Of a stretch of 64,000 nt of DNA, positions 37,419 through 46,686 are shown piece after piece. The stretch covers positions 1 to 64,000 of the forward strand of contig JAENYG010000004.1 of assembly GCA_016841875.1 (NCBI GenBank), in the 5' to 3' direction. Every line of letters begins with the position of its first letter. The first letter of the stretch is position 1. The notes beneath the pieces are model-generated. The model ran no database searches, had not been told where the DNA came from, and saw nothing but the letters and a program-made list of their open reading frames with translations. Made by a program: the position numbers and the translations under genes. The stretch comes from Syntrophomonas sp. GTDB lineage: Bacteria > Bacillota > Syntrophomonadia > Syntrophomonadales > Syntrophomonadaceae.

Positions 37419-38072
37419 TCAGGCTAGATTCTCATCTATCAATATATGATCCCTTAGCTTATGGCATTCTTCGATACTGAATTCTTCCGTTGAAGGTACG
37501 GCTATAAACAATCTGCCTATACTGTCATAAAAGGCATCTCCTGTGTTAACCTCCTTAAAAATACCATATGATTTTAAAACAAAATCACTGACCCGGTCTC
37601 CAAATAAGATGACGATCCGGGGATCTAATATCTCCAGTTCCTCCAGCAAAAAAGGCAGACAGTGAATTATATTATCATCAGCAGGCTTAATGGGAATACC
37701 TTCACAAGACTTCCCTGAAAGCAAACACTTATAGTCGCGATCAATCAACTTTTTGTTCTCCAGGTAACATGAGGTATTGCTGCGTATGGCGCAAGCTTTA
37801 GGCTGACAGCGTACCATAAAGGTATGGTATATTTTGCTGGCATTAAACTCGCTCTTAATCATTTCTCGCAGCTCCAGCAGTTTATCTGAGTTTTGTGCAG
37901 CTTTACTTTCATTTTCAAAAACTAATATCATATCCGGTTCCAGGTCGCCTTTACCCATAGAAGGTTTACGAATGCAGCTTAGTAATGACTTACATCGTTT
38001 ACACTGGGCGATCCGGTCTTCCATTTCAATTATTAAGCGTATATTCTGTTCTCTTCGCCCGTCTGAAGCCAT
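37419..38072 (-). CDS. Degenerate family-4 uracil-DNA glycosylase-like protein
   Basis: 217 residues. The fold signature of Fe-S uracil-DNA glycosylases is recognisable: CKRC at 24-27, YHTFMVRCQPKAC, and LEILDPRIVILFGDRVSDFVL, which mirrors the LxPxxIVxLG segment. The catalytic GEAPG loop, however, is replaced by VFENESKAA, and the C-terminal HPS-type motif is VPSTEEF. Some Cys remain and could still hold a cluster. Glycosylase activity is doubtful, and a DNA- or nucleotide-binding role is possible. It lies next to an unknown 136-residue gene in the same direction. Confidence 0.6.
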   Translation of the reverse strand: MASDGRREQNIRLIIEMEDRIAQCKRCKSLLSCIRKPSMGKGDLEPDMILVFENESKAAQNSDKLLELREMIKSEFNASKIYHTFMVRCQPKACAIRSNTSCYLENKKLIDRDYKCLLSGKSCEGIPIKPADDNIIHCLPFLLEELEILDPRIVILFGDRVSDFVLKSYGIFKEVNTGDAFYDSIGRLFIAVPSTEEFSIEECHKLRDHILIDENLA

Positions 38073-38122
38073 TTCATAAATCTCCCTTCATAAAACAACA
38101 ACCATAAATTGGCAATCATATT

Positions 38123-38533
38123 TTATTCCTGTTTTTCCTTTATTTTATATAAATATTCCCGAGTTCGGCTGTTTAATCCCCAGGTGGCATCAGCCAGTTT
38201 CACACTAAGATATTTTCGCATATTAACATCCAGTTCTGGATTAGCATGATCCAGCAACAAATATAAAGACCTCAGTATGTCCACCATATTTAAAAACAAT
38301 CTTTCCACTGGAACGTTCTTTAGCAACTGGTCTTTCTTTCCATAATAATAAACCATCTTCTTAATAACCCATAGCATTTCAACATTTGACCACTCATCTT
38401 TGCCAATTATTTCGTCCAGAAGACTATCTGGGCCCATACGAAATTCCCTGTTTTCAATATCTCTCCATTCCTGGGTTCCAAATACAGTATTATCTATACC
38501 TAACAGTTCCTCAGCCAGATTTCTTTCTTTCAT
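38123..38533 (-). CDS. Unknown soluble protein
   Basis: 136 residues, family not recognised. It has no signal or membrane segment, is rich in charged residues and is probably all-helical (NVEMLWVIKKMVYYY, RLFLNMVDILRSLYLLLDHA). It has a GGAAG site before ATG and lies 19 bases after the LysM-NlpC gene and 50 before the UDG-like gene, so co-transcription of the three is plausible. Confidence 0.65.
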   Translation of the reverse strand: MKERNLAEELLGIDNTVFGTQEWRDIENREFRMGPDSLLDEIIGKDEWSNVEMLWVIKKMVYYYGKKDQLLKNVPVERLFLNMVDILRSLYLLLDHANPELDVNMRKYLSVKLADATWGLNSRTREYLYKIKEKQE

Positions 38534-38552
38534 GTTCTTCCTCCTACAGTTT

Positions 38553-39563
38553 TTATCTTACAATTCTTCGTGCACCCACATATGACCTGGAGTAATAACT
38601 CTCAGACAGGGAGGTGAATATAACACCTCCGCTGCGTGGTGAACTCGAATGAATAAAGCGGTTGTCACCAGCATAAATACCTGCATGGTCAATACCTCCT
38701 CCATTGCAAGCAAAAAAGATGATATCGCCCATCATGAGATCCGTCTTGCTGACAGCTGTACCCTGCTGATATTGTGCTGCAGCTGTTCTAGAAAGCTGAT
38801 ATCCACACTGTTTAAATACATATTGAACATATCCTGAACAATCAAATCCAGCCGGCGTTGTACCCCCATAAGAATAAGGTACGCCCAGGTACTGCTTAGC
38901 TATGTCCAGTATTCTTTGACCATCGGCTGTAGAGCCTGAGCGAGACACTTCAGCTGTCATATTAGCTGCCAGGACCAGTTTCTGTCCGGGATAGATTATG
39001 TCGCTGCCCATCCCGTTAATGCTCATTAACTGGCTGCTGCTCATTGAATACTTCTGGGCTATCGCCCCCAGGCTATCTCCTGCCTGCACAATATAAAATG
39101 ATTCAGCAGCTTTTTCAACTGTAGTCCCAGCTGCTGGTACTGTACTGACGCTCTCCCCACTGGTATGACTGACCTGAAGATTCTGCCCTACGTTTATCAA
39201 ATTGCTGCTCAGGTGGTTGAGCTGCTTCAGAGTCTCCACACTCATTCCAAAACGTTCTGCTATCAAGCTCAGACAGTCTCCGGCTTGGACGATATATATA
39301 CTATTGGTCGATGGTACAGCTACTGTATTCTGAGTCTGCCCGATATTTGCCTGTAGTATTAATTTATCACCTATATTCAATCTATCTGACTGGAGATGAT
39401 TTAACTCCATCAGTTCATTAACTGTTATTCCGTGTTCGGTAGCTATTTTCCAGAGTGAATCACCTGATTTGACCGTATAAGTCGTTTCGAGGGCCAGTGC
39501 GCTTGTACTACCAATCAAGACGAAGATAAACAACAGAAGAAATATTTCGCCAAACTTCTTCAC
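38553..39563 (-). CDS. LysM-NlpC/P60 peptidoglycan hydrolase
   Basis: 336 residues, secreted. A signal sequence is at 1-25. Three LysM modules start at TYTVKSGDSLWKIA, IYIVQAGDCLSLIA and FYIVQAGDSLGAIA. An NlpC/P60 cysteine peptidase domain (about 215-336) carries catalytic Cys in AGFDCSGYVQYVF and His in GGIDHAGIYAGDNRFIH. It probably cleaves the D-Glu to diamino acid bond in peptide stems, for cell separation or sporulation. The ATG has a GGAAAGG-type site. Confidence 0.94.
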   Translation of the reverse strand: MKKFGEIFLLLFIFVLIGSTSALALETTYTVKSGDSLWKIATEHGITVNELMELNHLQSDRLNIGDKLILQANIGQTQNTVAVPSTNSIYIVQAGDCLSLIAERFGMSVETLKQLNHLSSNLINVGQNLQVSHTSGESVSTVPAAGTTVEKAAESFYIVQAGDSLGAIAQKYSMSSSQLMSINGMGSDIIYPGQKLVLAANMTAEVSRSGSTADGQRILDIAKQYLGVPYSYGGTTPAGFDCSGYVQYVFKQCGYQLSRTAAAQYQQGTAVSKTDLMMGDIIFFACNGGGIDHAGIYAGDNRFIHSSSPRSGGVIFTSLSESYYSRSYVGARRIVR

Positions 39564-39659
39564 TTTCTACCTATCCTTTCCAAAACTTTTCCATTTAGGT
39601 GGATGATTCTACAAGGATAGGCCTCTTTCCTGCTTACTCTATTTTTTTCTATTGATTTT

Positions 39660-40547
39660 TTACTTTTTTCGATTAATATATCCCTTTAGCTGATTTACTA
39701 AATCGAAACTTGCTCCACATGATCCAAGTTCAAAAGACTGAGAATTCCTACTACTGCCATGAAAATCAGAACCTCCGGTAACCAATAAATTCCTCTCTCC
39801 ACACAATTCCAGATATTTACTTATTAAGCCCCGACTATGTTCCGGATAATATACTTCCAGACCTTCCACACCCATTTCGATAAGCACATCAATCATGTTA
39901 TCATTCTTTAATAACCCTGGATGAGCAAGGATACTTACCCCCCCGCTTTCTCTAATCAGAGCTAGGGCAGTCTCTGGTTCAAACTTATACCTGGGAACAT
40001 AGGCTGGTCGCCCTTTGCCAATATATTTATTAAATGCCTCCCGTTCAGAGGGCACATATCCTTTTTCCATAAGCGCACGTGCAATGTGGGGGCGGGCAAT
40101 CAGATCACCTATGGCTATCTCCTGGACTCTGGCAAGGTCAATCATCATACCCATGTTTCTCAGCTTTTCCACCATTTTTTCCGCTCGTTCCATACGGGCT
40201 TCTTTAATCTGTGTCAAATGCCGGTCTAGGTTCTGGTTGGTAAAATCAATATAATAACCTAGAATATGAATTTCATAGCCATCCAGTTCGGTATTCATTT
40301 CTATAGCGGGTATAAAATCAAGTTTAATTTCATTGATATTCAGGTAATCCACTGCAACAGGTAATCCATCTACAGTATCGTGGTCACTAATTGCCAATCC
40401 GGTCAATTTAATTTCATAAGCTTTAGATATTATTTGTTGGGGAGTAAGAATCCCATCGGAAGCTGTAGTATGTACATGCAGATCATACATTCCTTCAGAG
40501 TAAAAGGCCTTACTGTTTACTGCAGCATATCGTCCCAGATCCGGCAA
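39660..40547 (-). CDS. PHP domain phosphoesterase
   Basis: 295 residues. Metal-binding motifs of the PHP family are in order: DLHVHTTASDGIL, GLAISDHDTVDG, FIPAIEMNT, GVSILAHPG, and GGSDFHG near the end. This architecture matches YciV/RnmV-like 3',5'-nucleotide phosphatases or 5'-3' exoribonucleases. The exact substrate is not set by the sequence. It lies 15 bases after the dipeptidase gene. Confidence 0.9.
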   Translation of the reverse strand: MPDLGRYAAVNSKAFYSEGMYDLHVHTTASDGILTPQQIISKAYEIKLTGLAISDHDTVDGLPVAVDYLNINEIKLDFIPAIEMNTELDGYEIHILGYYIDFTNQNLDRHLTQIKEARMERAEKMVEKLRNMGMMIDLARVQEIAIGDLIARPHIARALMEKGYVPSEREAFNKYIGKGRPAYVPRYKFEPETALALIRESGGVSILAHPGLLKNDNMIDVLIEMGVEGLEVYYPEHSRGLISKYLELCGERNLLVTGGSDFHGSSRNSQSFELGSCGASFDLVNQLKGYINRKK

Positions 40548-40562
40548 AATAATTCCCCCTTT

Positions 40563-41489
40563 TTAAGATAAAACTTGCTCGATAATTCGCAGGGCGTTTT
40601 CGTATAATATCTTCTTGACCTCGGCTTTTGAAAAACCTTTTCTTTTTAGCAGCTCAGGCCAGCCTGCATATTCTTCGATTCCAGACATTACCACATCATC
40701 GGCACCATCGAAATCAGATCCTAGAGCCACATGTTCAACTCCAATCAAGTCCGAGATATATACTATGTGATCGATCAGATCATCTATAGATGGTTTATTA
40801 TCCTTCACAAAATCACTCACCTGAGTCACACCAACAATACCGCCATTATCCCCCAGAGCCAACAACTGCTGGTCAGTCAGATTTCTTGGATGGGGGCATA
40901 ACGCTCTGCTGTTAGCATGAGTTACCACTAAAGGTTTATCATATACTTCTAATAAATCAAAAAACCCCTTTACCGAGATATGTGCGCCATCCAATATGAT
41001 ACCCATTCTTTCCATTTCACGAACAACTTCTCTCCCCCATGAAGTCAGGCCATCGGCCTCAGGCCCTTCCCCAATTCCTTGGGCTAATAGATTCCCGTTA
41101 TTCCAGGTTAAGCCTATACTTCGAAGCCCTGATTCGTACAGCGAATACAGAATATCCAGATCCTTGCCCAGAGCCTCTGCCCCCTCCAGGTGTAGTATGC
41201 TCCCTATCGTATCATTTTCTAATTGAGAATATAAGTCTTCTGTTGATCCCAGGGCATACAGCAGGTTTTTATTGTTTTCTATTTCATTTTGGTACAGCTC
41301 CACTAGCCTCTGTACTTTCTCCAAAGCAATACTGCTTTCATTGGGACCTACAAATAAAGCAAAAAATTGAATTTTCACCCCGGATTTTACGGCTCTTTCC
41401 AAATCAAAATGCCCGGTATTTCTCAGCAATCGCTGCCTGCGGGCATATATGGCCGATATAGTATCACAATGCAGATCTATTATTTTCAT
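40563..41489 (-). CDS. Membrane dipeptidase family (peptidase M19)
   Basis: 308 residues. Zinc dipeptidase with the metal ligands in DLHCDTISAIY, a bridging Glu in HLEGAEALG, His in LVVTHANSRALCPHPRN, and Asp in LGSDFDGADDVV. No signal peptide, so probably cytoplasmic, as usual for bacterial members. It sits next to spoVS and the PHP gene. Confidence 0.93.
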   Translation of the reverse strand: MKIIDLHCDTISAIYARRQRLLRNTGHFDLERAVKSGVKIQFFALFVGPNESSIALEKVQRLVELYQNEIENNKNLLYALGSTEDLYSQLENDTIGSILHLEGAEALGKDLDILYSLYESGLRSIGLTWNNGNLLAQGIGEGPEADGLTSWGREVVREMERMGIILDGAHISVKGFFDLLEVYDKPLVVTHANSRALCPHPRNLTDQQLLALGDNGGIVGVTQVSDFVKDNKPSIDDLIDHIVYISDLIGVEHVALGSDFDGADDVVMSGIEEYAGWPELLKRKGFSKAEVKKILYENALRIIEQVLS

Positions 41490-41519
41490 ATTAATTTCAT
41501 ACCCCCCATAAATGAAAGA

Positions 41520-41538
41520 GCCTGCTTTATTAGCAGGC
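41520..41538 (-). terminator. Terminator after spoVS
   Basis: GCCTGC/GCAGGC stem with a 7-base loop, followed by TCTTTC on the minus strand, between spoVS and the dipeptidase gene. Confidence 0.65.
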
Positions 41539-41589
41539 CTTAAATACTAAAAACCATATTAACCCTTCACCCATTATTAGCTTGGAGCT

Positions 41590-41850
41590 CTATCTTGGTT
41601 CGATGATCAACTTAATAGCGGTCCTCTCTTCCCCATCGATCATTATATCACAAAAAGCAGGTATACATATCAGATCCATTCCACTTGGTGCGACAAATCC
41701 TCTAGCTATTGCTATGGCTTTGACGGCCTGGTTAATTGCCCCTGCCCCGATAGCCTGAATCTCCGCTGCGCCTTTCTCTCGTAAAACCCCTGCAAGTGCT
41801 CCTGCAACTGAATTTGGACTGGATTTAGCTGATACTTTTAATACTTCCAT
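41590..41850 (-). CDS. spoVS: Stage V sporulation protein S
   Basis: 86 residues, the standard length. The Alba-like protein is nearly invariant in spore-formers: MEVLKVSAKSSPNSVAGALA at the start, VKAIAIARGFVAPSGMDLICIPAF in the middle, ERTAIKLIIEPR at the end. It is required for normal sporulation and coat assembly in Bacillus. A sigma-H-like promoter lies upstream. Confidence 0.97.
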   Translation of the reverse strand: MEVLKVSAKSSPNSVAGALAGVLREKGAAEIQAIGAGAINQAVKAIAIARGFVAPSGMDLICIPAFCDIMIDGEERTAIKLIIEPR

Positions 41851-41904
41851 CAGATACCCTCCCTCAAAAAGTTATACAAACCAGATAGGCTACCCTTTAA
41901 AATT

Positions 41905-41933
41905 ATATTCTAAATCAGGGTAACAATTCCTTC
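41905..41933 (-). promoter_or_regulatory. Sigma-H-like promoter of spoVS
   Basis: On the minus strand GAAGGAATT (41925-41933) fits the -35 pattern RNAGGAWWW, and TTAGAATAT (41905-41913) fits RNNGAATWW with one mismatch. The spacer is 11 bases. The promoter ends about 55 bases before the start codon. Confidence 0.6.
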
Positions 41934-41969
41934 TTTTTGGTAAATTGTTTTGGATAATATTACATATAA

Positions 41970-42755
41970 TTATTCGCTATAGGTTACCGAAATCCTTTTT
42001 ATCTCTAGTACTTTATCACTTTCGTCATCCAGAGATAAAACAACTCCTTCCAGCTGTGCTGGTCCAGAAGCCACTTCGAATCTGGCCGGCCTACCGGTAA
42101 GGAATTTTTGAATAACAATATCTTTATCCATACCAAGGACGGACTCACTGGGACCAGTCATTCCTAAATCAGTAATATAGGCGGTTCCCCCGGGAAGAAT
42201 TCTCTCGTCTGAAGTTTGGATATGGGTGTGGGTGCCCAGCACCGCACTCACCCTACCATCCACATAATAAGCAAAGGCCAGCTTTTCAGAGGTTGCCTCA
42301 GCGTGAAAATCTATAATAATTATATCTGCTTTATCATAATTTTCCGCAATTATTTCATCAACGATTTTAAAAGGACAATCCAAATTGGATACAAAAACTC
42401 GACCTGACAAATTTATCACAGCTATGTTTTTGTTGAATCCACCCTTATATATATGATATCCCTGCCCCGGACAGGGCCCGGGATAATTGGCCGGTCTTAT
42501 TAATCGGAATTCATCATCAATAAAGGTAAATATATCCTTATTATCCCATACATGGTTTCCCATAGTCATCACATCAACGCCAGCGGTCAGAATTTCATCC
42601 ATTACCGATCTGGTTAGACCTCTCCCCCCGGCGGCATTCTCAGCGTTGGCTATAGTGAAGGAAATGTCATACTCTCTCTGAATTTGGGCTAAACCCTGCT
42701 TTATAGCTCTTCTGCCCGGTCTGCCCACTATGTCTCCAATAACTAGAATATTCAA
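41970..42755 (-). CDS. ymdB: YmdB-family metallophosphoesterase (TIGR00282)
   Basis: 261 residues. Dinuclear metal motifs: LVIGDIVGRPGRRA, ANAENAAGGRG, TMGNHVWDN, IIDFHAEATSEK and VLGTHTHIQTSDE. YmdB in Bacillus is a cyclic-nucleotide phosphodiesterase affecting biofilm and nanotube formation, and it works near RNase Y. Its place between rny and spoVS is conserved. Confidence 0.95.
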   Translation of the reverse strand: MNILVIGDIVGRPGRRAIKQGLAQIQREYDISFTIANAENAAGGRGLTRSVMDEILTAGVDVMTMGNHVWDNKDIFTFIDDEFRLIRPANYPGPCPGQGYHIYKGGFNKNIAVINLSGRVFVSNLDCPFKIVDEIIAENYDKADIIIIDFHAEATSEKLAFAYYVDGRVSAVLGTHTHIQTSDERILPGGTAYITDLGMTGPSESVLGMDKDIVIQKFLTGRPARFEVASGPAQLEGVVLSLDDESDKVLEIKRISVTYSE

Positions 42756-42775
42756 TTATAACCCCCCGGTCGGTA

Positions 42776-43273
42776 CTATTTATTGAAAACAAGTACCCGA
42801 CCATGCTCTCTATAGGCTAAAAAATTGCTGGTACTCGTTTTTTCCCGATTTATTTTGTATAAAAGATTCTCTTTGATACGGTTTTTCAAAACATCTTCGG
42901 TTATTATTTTACCGCTGTCCTTTATTATGAATTCATTAAAGCGTTTTTGCAATAGACCTGCAAAAACCTCAACTTCTCCTTCAGTTAAGCTTTCTACATC
43001 CCGATTGTATCTCAGAAAAGTCAAATTAGATTTGGAGTATTCCTCGAACCTTATTTTTATTATACTTGTTTCTATACCAGATAGTTTGTGAAACAATCCG
43101 ACACATTTCATGGTCTCGGTCACAAAACTATCCTGGCTTTTCCTTTCGATCTCACCTTGTAGGGCAACTTCGATTTTTATTTCTCCATTGGCTGCATCGT
43201 ATTTTACCGCATTGAATTCAGGGTATCTCAGTAGTACACTGATAAATATGTCTAGTCCTGCATTGTTTTCCAT
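42776..43273 (-). CDS. Unknown protein between rny and ymdB
   Basis: 165 residues, family not recognised. Soluble and charged, with a possible strand-helix pattern (GEIKIEVALQG, ETSIIKIRFEEYSKSN) and a basic C-terminal third. I placed the start at ATG 43273 because AAGGAG lies 10 bases upstream. A longer reading frame to 43456 has no binding site and runs through the upstream spacer. Position between rny and ymdB suggests a link with RNA turnover, which is inference only. Confidence 0.7.
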   Translation of the reverse strand: MENNAGLDIFISVLLRYPEFNAVKYDAANGEIKIEVALQGEIERKSQDSFVTETMKCVGLFHKLSGIETSIIKIRFEEYSKSNLTFLRYNRDVESLTEGEVEVFAGLLQKRFNEFIIKDSGKIITEDVLKNRIKENLLYKINREKTSTSNFLAYREHGRVLVFNK

Positions 43274-43402
43274 AATCCATCTTCTCCTTATATGTATCCT
43301 ATAATCACTTTTCTTTAATAGTAATGGAAATCCTGCTTTTAGGAGACTAGTAAAATATAGTAAATTATAATGAAAGCGGATTTTATGTGCCTGCGCTCTG
43401 CA

Positions 43403-43464
43403 AACAGGGGGTGTTATTTTTGTTACCTCAGCATCATCAGGTAACAAAAATAACACCCCCTGTT
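43403..43464. repeat. 26-bp-arm perfect palindrome after rny
   Basis: Arms 43403-43428 and 43439-43464, exact complements, begin with AACAGGGGGTGTTATTTTTG and enclose a 10-base loop. It lies 12 bases past the rny stop. The stem could end the rny transcript, but no T-run follows. Confidence 0.92.
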
Positions 43465-43476
43465 AACTTTGTTTTC

Positions 43477-45030
43477 TTATTTTGCGTATTCTACTGATCT
43501 GGTTTCCCTGATCACTACTACTTTTATCTGACCCGGATATTCCAGTTCCTGTTCAACCCGGTTAGCTATATCACGAGCCAGGGTAATCGACTGCAGATCG
43601 TCTATCTGTTCAGGTTTGACAATAATTCTAACTTCCCTACCAGCCTGTATAGCAAAGGATTTATCTACTCCTTCAAAAGAATCAGCCAGCCCTTCCAGTT
43701 TTTCCAGTCGTTTGATATAGGCTTCTAGCGTTTCTCTTCTAGCCCCAGGTCTCGATGCGGATATCGCATCCGCTGCCTGTACTAGAACAGCCTCGATAGT
43801 CAGCGGATCTATATCACCATGATGGGCAGCTATACAGTGTACTACATCTTTGTTTTCCCGGTACTTCTTAGCCAGATCTATACCGATTTCAACATGTGGC
43901 CCAGCTACCTCGTGGTCAACGGCTTTTCCAATATCGTGCAGTAATCCAGCTCTTTTGGCAAGAGTTACATCCACATCTAATTCAGCAGCCATCACTCCGG
44001 CCAAATGTGCTACTTCAACAGAATGCTTCAATACGTTTTGACCATAACTAGTACGATACCTCAACCTGCCCAGCAGTCTAATGATTTCAGGATGCAGTCC
44101 ATGCACCCCTACCTCGAAAGCAGCTTCTTCGCCAATTTCTCTTAACTGCTGCTCAATTTCCTTCTGGGCTTTGTTAACCATCTCTTCAATACGAGCTGGA
44201 TGAATTCGTCCATCGGACACCAGGTGTTCTAGAGCATACCTGGCTATTTCTCTTCTTATAGGATCAAAGGAAGATAATATTACTGCCTCGGGAGTATCAT
44301 CAATAATTAAATCAACGCCCGTCATAGTTTCGAAAGTTCTTATATTCCTTCCTTCCCTTCCTATTATCCTGCCTTTCATTTCATCATTGGGTAATGCCAC
44401 TACCGATACTGTAGTTTCAGAAACTACATCGGCAGCACATTTTTGAATGGCAAGCGATACTATGTTTCTAGCTTTCTTATTGGCTTCTTCACGGGCTTCA
44501 CTCTCGATATTCTTAATCATAACCGCGGTTTCCTGCCGGATCTGTTGTTCCACATTGTTTAACAGCAGTTCTTTGGCTTCTTCGGAAGTTAGTCCCGAGA
44601 GTCTCTCCAGTTCTTTAAGTTGTTTAGAGAGAACATTCTGTAAATCCTGTTCGGTTCTCTCCGTCTCCTTTATCTTATCCTGAAGGTTCTGGTCCCTTTT
44701 TTCGAGAGCATCCGTTTTTTTATCCAGCATTTCTTCCTTCTGGATAATTCTTCTTTCTAAACGGTCTAATTCTCTCCGCCGGTCACGAATATCTTTTTCT
44801 GATTCCTGTCGGTTACGGTGTATCTCCTCTTTGGCCTCTAGCAGAATTTCCTTGGATCTGCCCTCTGCTTCTTTTGCTGACTCTTCTTTGATACGGTTTG
44901 CTTCCTCTTCAGCAGCGCCAATTTTGCTTTCGCCAATAAACCTCCTGACATAGTAACCGAAAGTCATTCCCACAGCCAATGCAAGCATTATGACTATAAA
45001 AGTTAATACTGTACTACCTATACTGGTCAC
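43477..45030 (-). CDS. rny: Ribonuclease Y
   Basis: 517 residues. Membrane anchor (about 5-27), a long coiled coil (about 30-200, rich in E, K and R), a KH domain with [22 protein letters not shown], and an HD domain with [15 protein letters not shown] and AAHHGDIDP. Initiates mRNA decay. The neighbour order recA-rny-ymdB-spoVS is the conserved one. Confidence 0.97.
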   Translation of the reverse strand: MTSIGSTVLTFIVIMLALAVGMTFGYYVRRFIGESKIGAAEEEANRIKEESAKEAEGRSKEILLEAKEEIHRNRQESEKDIRDRRRELDRLERRIIQKEEMLDKKTDALEKRDQNLQDKIKETERTEQDLQNVLSKQLKELERLSGLTSEEAKELLLNNVEQQIRQETAVMIKNIESEAREEANKKARNIVSLAIQKCAADVVSETTVSVVALPNDEMKGRIIGREGRNIRTFETMTGVDLIIDDTPEAVILSSFDPIRREIARYALEHLVSDGRIHPARIEEMVNKAQKEIEQQLREIGEEAAFEVGVHGLHPEIIRLLGRLRYRTSYGQNVLKHSVEVAHLAGVMAAELDVDVTLAKRAGLLHDIGKAVDHEVAGPHVEIGIDLAKKYRENKDVVHCIAAHHGDIDPLTIEAVLVQAADAISASRPGARRETLEAYIKRLEKLEGLADSFEGVDKSFAIQAGREVRIIVKPEQIDDLQSITLARDIANRVEQELEYPGQIKVVVIRETRSVEYAK

Positions 45031-45084
45031 CTCCTCAAACTAAGTTATTAAATAATTAATTATCCTGTACTTATACATAAAAAA

Positions 45085-45102
45085 ACCGAGTATAAACCCG
45101 GT
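45085..45102 (-). terminator. Terminator after recA
   Basis: ACCGGG and CTCGGT pair (one wobble) and are followed by seven T on the minus strand, directly upstream of rny. Confidence 0.75.
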
Positions 45103-45420
45103 ATGATAGAAGCAACCTATTTTTTTGAATGTATCTTGTTCCTCCCAATGTGTATTAGTCTCCAAGTGTCCAGACATTGCTTTTAATTACAACACTTTGC
45201 AGCATACATTACGAAGAACCCGACTAAAGCTCAACCCTACCAGACATTCTGCTTGTATCTACATTATCAAGTATATCATGCATGATGACTTACACAATCA
45301 TACATGATTAATCTACCCTATCAACAAGTCATGAAATCTATGATAAAACAATAGTCTATATGGTCAAGTCATTCACTAGGCATTACTTCTATCCTGAGTC
45401 CTATTCCCATTGTAGTTACT
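45103..45420. other. Spacer between recA and rny, no gene seen
   Basis: About 320 bases without a credible gene. recX, often found here, is absent. A 60-codon open frame on the plus strand (45125-45307) has no ribosome binding site and no recognisable features. Confidence 0.5.
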
Positions 45421-46467
45421 TTACTTTATAGTGTCAAGGTTACTCTCTGAGTTAGCCGCTGCAGCATCTGGTATCATCCGATTTCTTATCTTCTCCTGCA
45501 GCATCAGACAAAATTCGGGATTATTTTTAATATATTCTTTGGAATTTTCACGCCCCTGACCCAGTCGTTCTCCTTCATAAGAATACCAGGATCCTGCTTT
45601 TTGAATTATATCCAGGCCGGCAGCAATATCCAGCAGATCCCCTTCTTTGGATATGCCAGTTCCGTACATTATGTCAAATTCAGCTGATTTAAAAGGAGGG
45701 GCTACTTTATTTTTAACTACTTTGGCTTTGGTTCGGTTTCCTATCATCTCTGTACCCTGTTTAATCGTTTCTCCCTTTCTGACTTCAATTCTAACGGAAG
45801 AATAAAATTTGAGGGCCCGGCCTCCGGTAGTAACCTCGGGATTACCATAAATAACCCCTACTTTTTCCCTGATCTGGTTGATAAAGATACAGCAGGCTCT
45901 TGACTTACTGATATGGGCAGTCAGTTTACGCAGGGCTTGAGACATCAATCGGGCCTGCAGGCCAACATGAACGTCCCCCATTTCTCCATCTAATTCAGCT
46001 TTAGGAACCAGGGCCGCTACCGAATCTATAACTACCACATCAATAGCACCACTTCTTACCAGCGCTTCTGCTATCTCCAGGGCCTGTTCTCCGCTATCAG
46101 GTTGGGCCACCAGCAGGTTATTGATGTCTACCCCTAGTTTTCGGGCATAAAGAGGATCTAAAGCGTGTTCAGCATCCACAAATGCAGCCATTCCACCTTC
46201 AGCTTGAGCCTGAGCAATAACATGCAGTGCCACCGTAGTTTTACCCGAAGATTCAGGTCCAAATATCTCAACTACTCTTCCTCTGGGCAATCCACCCACG
46301 CCCAGGGCTACATCCAGAGACATACAGCCAGAGGAGATGACTTCCACATTCATCAGTGTGTTTTCTCCCAACCGCATGATCGCACCCCTGCCAAACTGTT
46401 TTTCAATATTTTTTATAGTGCTGTCCAAGGCATCTATTTTTCCCTGATTTATTTCTTTACTTGCCAA
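45421..46467 (-). CDS. recA: Recombinase A
   Basis: 348 residues. Walker [15 protein letters not shown], the MAW motif ADMLx-like [14 protein letters not shown], loop L1/L2 around [20 protein letters not shown], and the C-terminal domain with [16 protein letters not shown]-type sequence. I chose TTG at 46467: AGGAGG lies 8 bases upstream and the protein then starts MASKEINQ. A TTG further upstream would overlap that site. Promoter with SOS box upstream. Confidence 0.97.
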   Translation of the reverse strand: MASKEINQGKIDALDSTIKNIEKQFGRGAIMRLGENTLMNVEVISSGCMSLDVALGVGGLPRGRVVEIFGPESSGKTTVALHVIAQAQAEGGMAAFVDAEHALDPLYARKLGVDINNLLVAQPDSGEQALEIAEALVRSGAIDVVVIDSVAALVPKAELDGEMGDVHVGLQARLMSQALRKLTAHISKSRACCIFINQIREKVGVIYGNPEVTTGGRALKFYSSVRIEVRKGETIKQGTEMIGNRTKAKVVKNKVAPPFKSAEFDIMYGTGISKEGDLLDIAAGLDIIQKAGSWYSYEGERLGQGRENSKEYIKNNPEFCLMLQEKIRNRMIPDAAAANSESNLDTIK

Positions 46468-46482
46468 AGCTGTTACCCTCCT

Positions 46483-46496
46483 CAAACATATGTTCG
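46483..46496 (-). promoter_or_regulatory. SOS (LexA/DinR) box of recA
   Basis: CGAACATATGTTTG on the minus strand matches the Gram-positive SOS consensus CGAACATATGTTCG in 13 of 14 positions. It lies between the promoter and the ribosome binding site of recA. Confidence 0.88.
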
Positions 46497-46506
46497 CTTT
46501 TTTAAA

Positions 46507-46535
46507 ATATTATCCTAAAGCAGATTTCCTGTCAA
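46507..46535 (-). promoter_or_regulatory. Promoter of recA
   Basis: TTGACA (46530-46535), 17 bases, TAATAT (46507-46512) on the minus strand. The SOS box begins about 10 bases downstream of the -10 box. Confidence 0.75.
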
Positions 46536-46686
46536 CAAAAAACTAAGCAGCATTTATAACACAAGGGTCTCACCCTCTTGGACGCAAGACGGTTCGCCTG
46601 TTTGCAATTATCATTGATACCCTTTGCCATTATTAGCAACTAAGCCTTTTTGGGTTCATACTAGATCTTTCAGTAAGACCGCTTCA

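Noticed and set aside
43273-43456. N-terminal extension of the unknown gene before ymdB
   Set aside because: The extension has no binding site and reads through spacer up to and into the palindrome. The ATG at 43273 has AAGGAG.
45125-45307. 60-codon open frame between recA and rny
   Set aside because: No ribosome binding site, no recognisable features. More likely chance.
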